A stretch of DNA of 6,489 nt from positions 23,647 through 30,135 of the forward strand of contig DGOW01000059.1 of NCBI GenBank assembly GCA_002390225.1. Reading direction: 5' to 3'. How positions within the stretch are numbered: position 1 is the first letter of the stretch; each line of letters starts with the position of its first letter. Source of the DNA: Gemmatimonadales bacterium UBA4456. Its GTDB lineage: Bacteria > Gemmatimonadota > Gemmatimonadetes > Longimicrobiales > Gaopeijiaceae. Shown here in pieces: positions 6,223 to 6,489 of this stretch. The notes under the pieces are model-generated. The model saw only the letters and a list, made by a program, of their open reading frames with translations. It was not told where the DNA came from and made no database searches. The translations under genes and the position numbers were made by a program.

Positions 6223-6489
6223 ATGAGGATTGTCGCCGCCCTCGGCGGGAACGCTCTTTTGCGGCGCGGAGAACCGATGACGGCTTCTTCGTGAATCTAG
6301 GTACCCCCGATCAGCACATGGTCTCCGACGGCACGATCGACGAGCTTGAAGGTCTGGAACTACCGGCGGGCTCTATGAGCTCCCAGGTCCAAGCGGCGTG
6401 CGAGTTCACCCACGTGACCGGCGGTCATGCCGTGATCCGCGGTCTGGATGATGTCGATAAGCTGGTGGAGGGAACCGCTGGAACACAGG
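6223..6489 (+). pseudogene. arcC: Carbamate kinase remnant with an internal out-of-frame deletion (runs off the right edge)
   Basis: An intact carbamate kinase would use carbamoyl phosphate and ADP to make ATP, the energy-yielding last step of the pathway. From the ATG at 6223 the frame reads MRIVAALGGNALLRRGEP and then Met-Thr-Ala, a textbook carbamate kinase N-terminus. It then meets TGA at 6292-6294. A second frame (codons starting at 6279) reads DGFFVNLGTPDQ, then LPAGSMSSQVQAACEF (6360-6407) and TGGHAVIRGLDDVDKLVEG. This is the C-terminal quarter of the same enzyme, open to the window edge. The family has about 310 residues, so roughly 190-210 are missing, including the HGNGPQVG region. 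The two frames require a deletion of 3n+1 bases. The sequence GACGGCT (6279-6285) fits both sides of the join. In addition, the usual GSMGPK reads GSMSSQ. The protein cannot be functional as written. A real deletion and an assembly error are both possible. Confidence 0.85.

Noticed and set aside
6223..6294. A deliberate small protein of 23 residues
   Set aside because: Its sequence is the carbamate kinase N-terminus and the kinase tail follows immediately in another frame, so a broken gene explains it better.

Overview
This window comes from a GC-rich bacterium that is probably Gram-negative. Two genes begin with lipoprotein signal peptides. The S8 peptidase has the long Asp-rich insertion I associate with Bacteroidota and Gemmatimonadota proteins. 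The base composition is too GC-rich for most Bacteroidota, so an uncultured Gemmatimonadota-like lineage is my best guess, but it is an inference only. Shine-Dalgarno sequences are weak or absent before most starts, so starts were chosen by family alignment and signal peptides.

Left part (1-2659, + strand): the C-terminal 320 residues of an AMP-forming acyl-CoA synthetase, cut by the window edge, followed after 31 bp by a predicted lipoprotein subtilase (S8) with a complete Asp/His/Ser triad and a large insertion between Asp and His. Middle (2663-3679, - strand): a predicted lipoprotein of the class A beta-lactamase fold, convergent with the subtilase and separated from it by only 3 bp. It keeps SxxK, SDN and KTG but has no recognisable ExxLN omega-loop motif. 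Between it and the next gene lies a 207-bp divergent control region (3680-3886) with a perfect 12-bp palindrome, a possible stem-loop and a second inverted repeat.

Right part (3887-6489, + strand): an arginine deiminase pathway operon in the order arcA (arginine deiminase), arcB/argF (ornithine carbamoyltransferase), arcC (carbamate kinase). The first two are intact with their key motifs. They would convert arginine to citrulline plus ammonia, then citrulline plus phosphate to ornithine plus carbamoyl phosphate. The third gene, which should make ATP from carbamoyl phosphate, is broken. Its first ~21 codons are joined out of frame to its last quarter, with roughly 190-210 codons missing. The join lies on a 7-base sequence readable in both parts, and the retained C-terminal part has lost the usual GPK of the GSMGPK motif. 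This arcC remnant is the most notable thing in the window. Either the energy-yielding step has been lost or moved elsewhere, or the join is an assembly artefact. I found no RNA genes, CRISPR arrays, insertion sequences or clearly new defence or mobile system.
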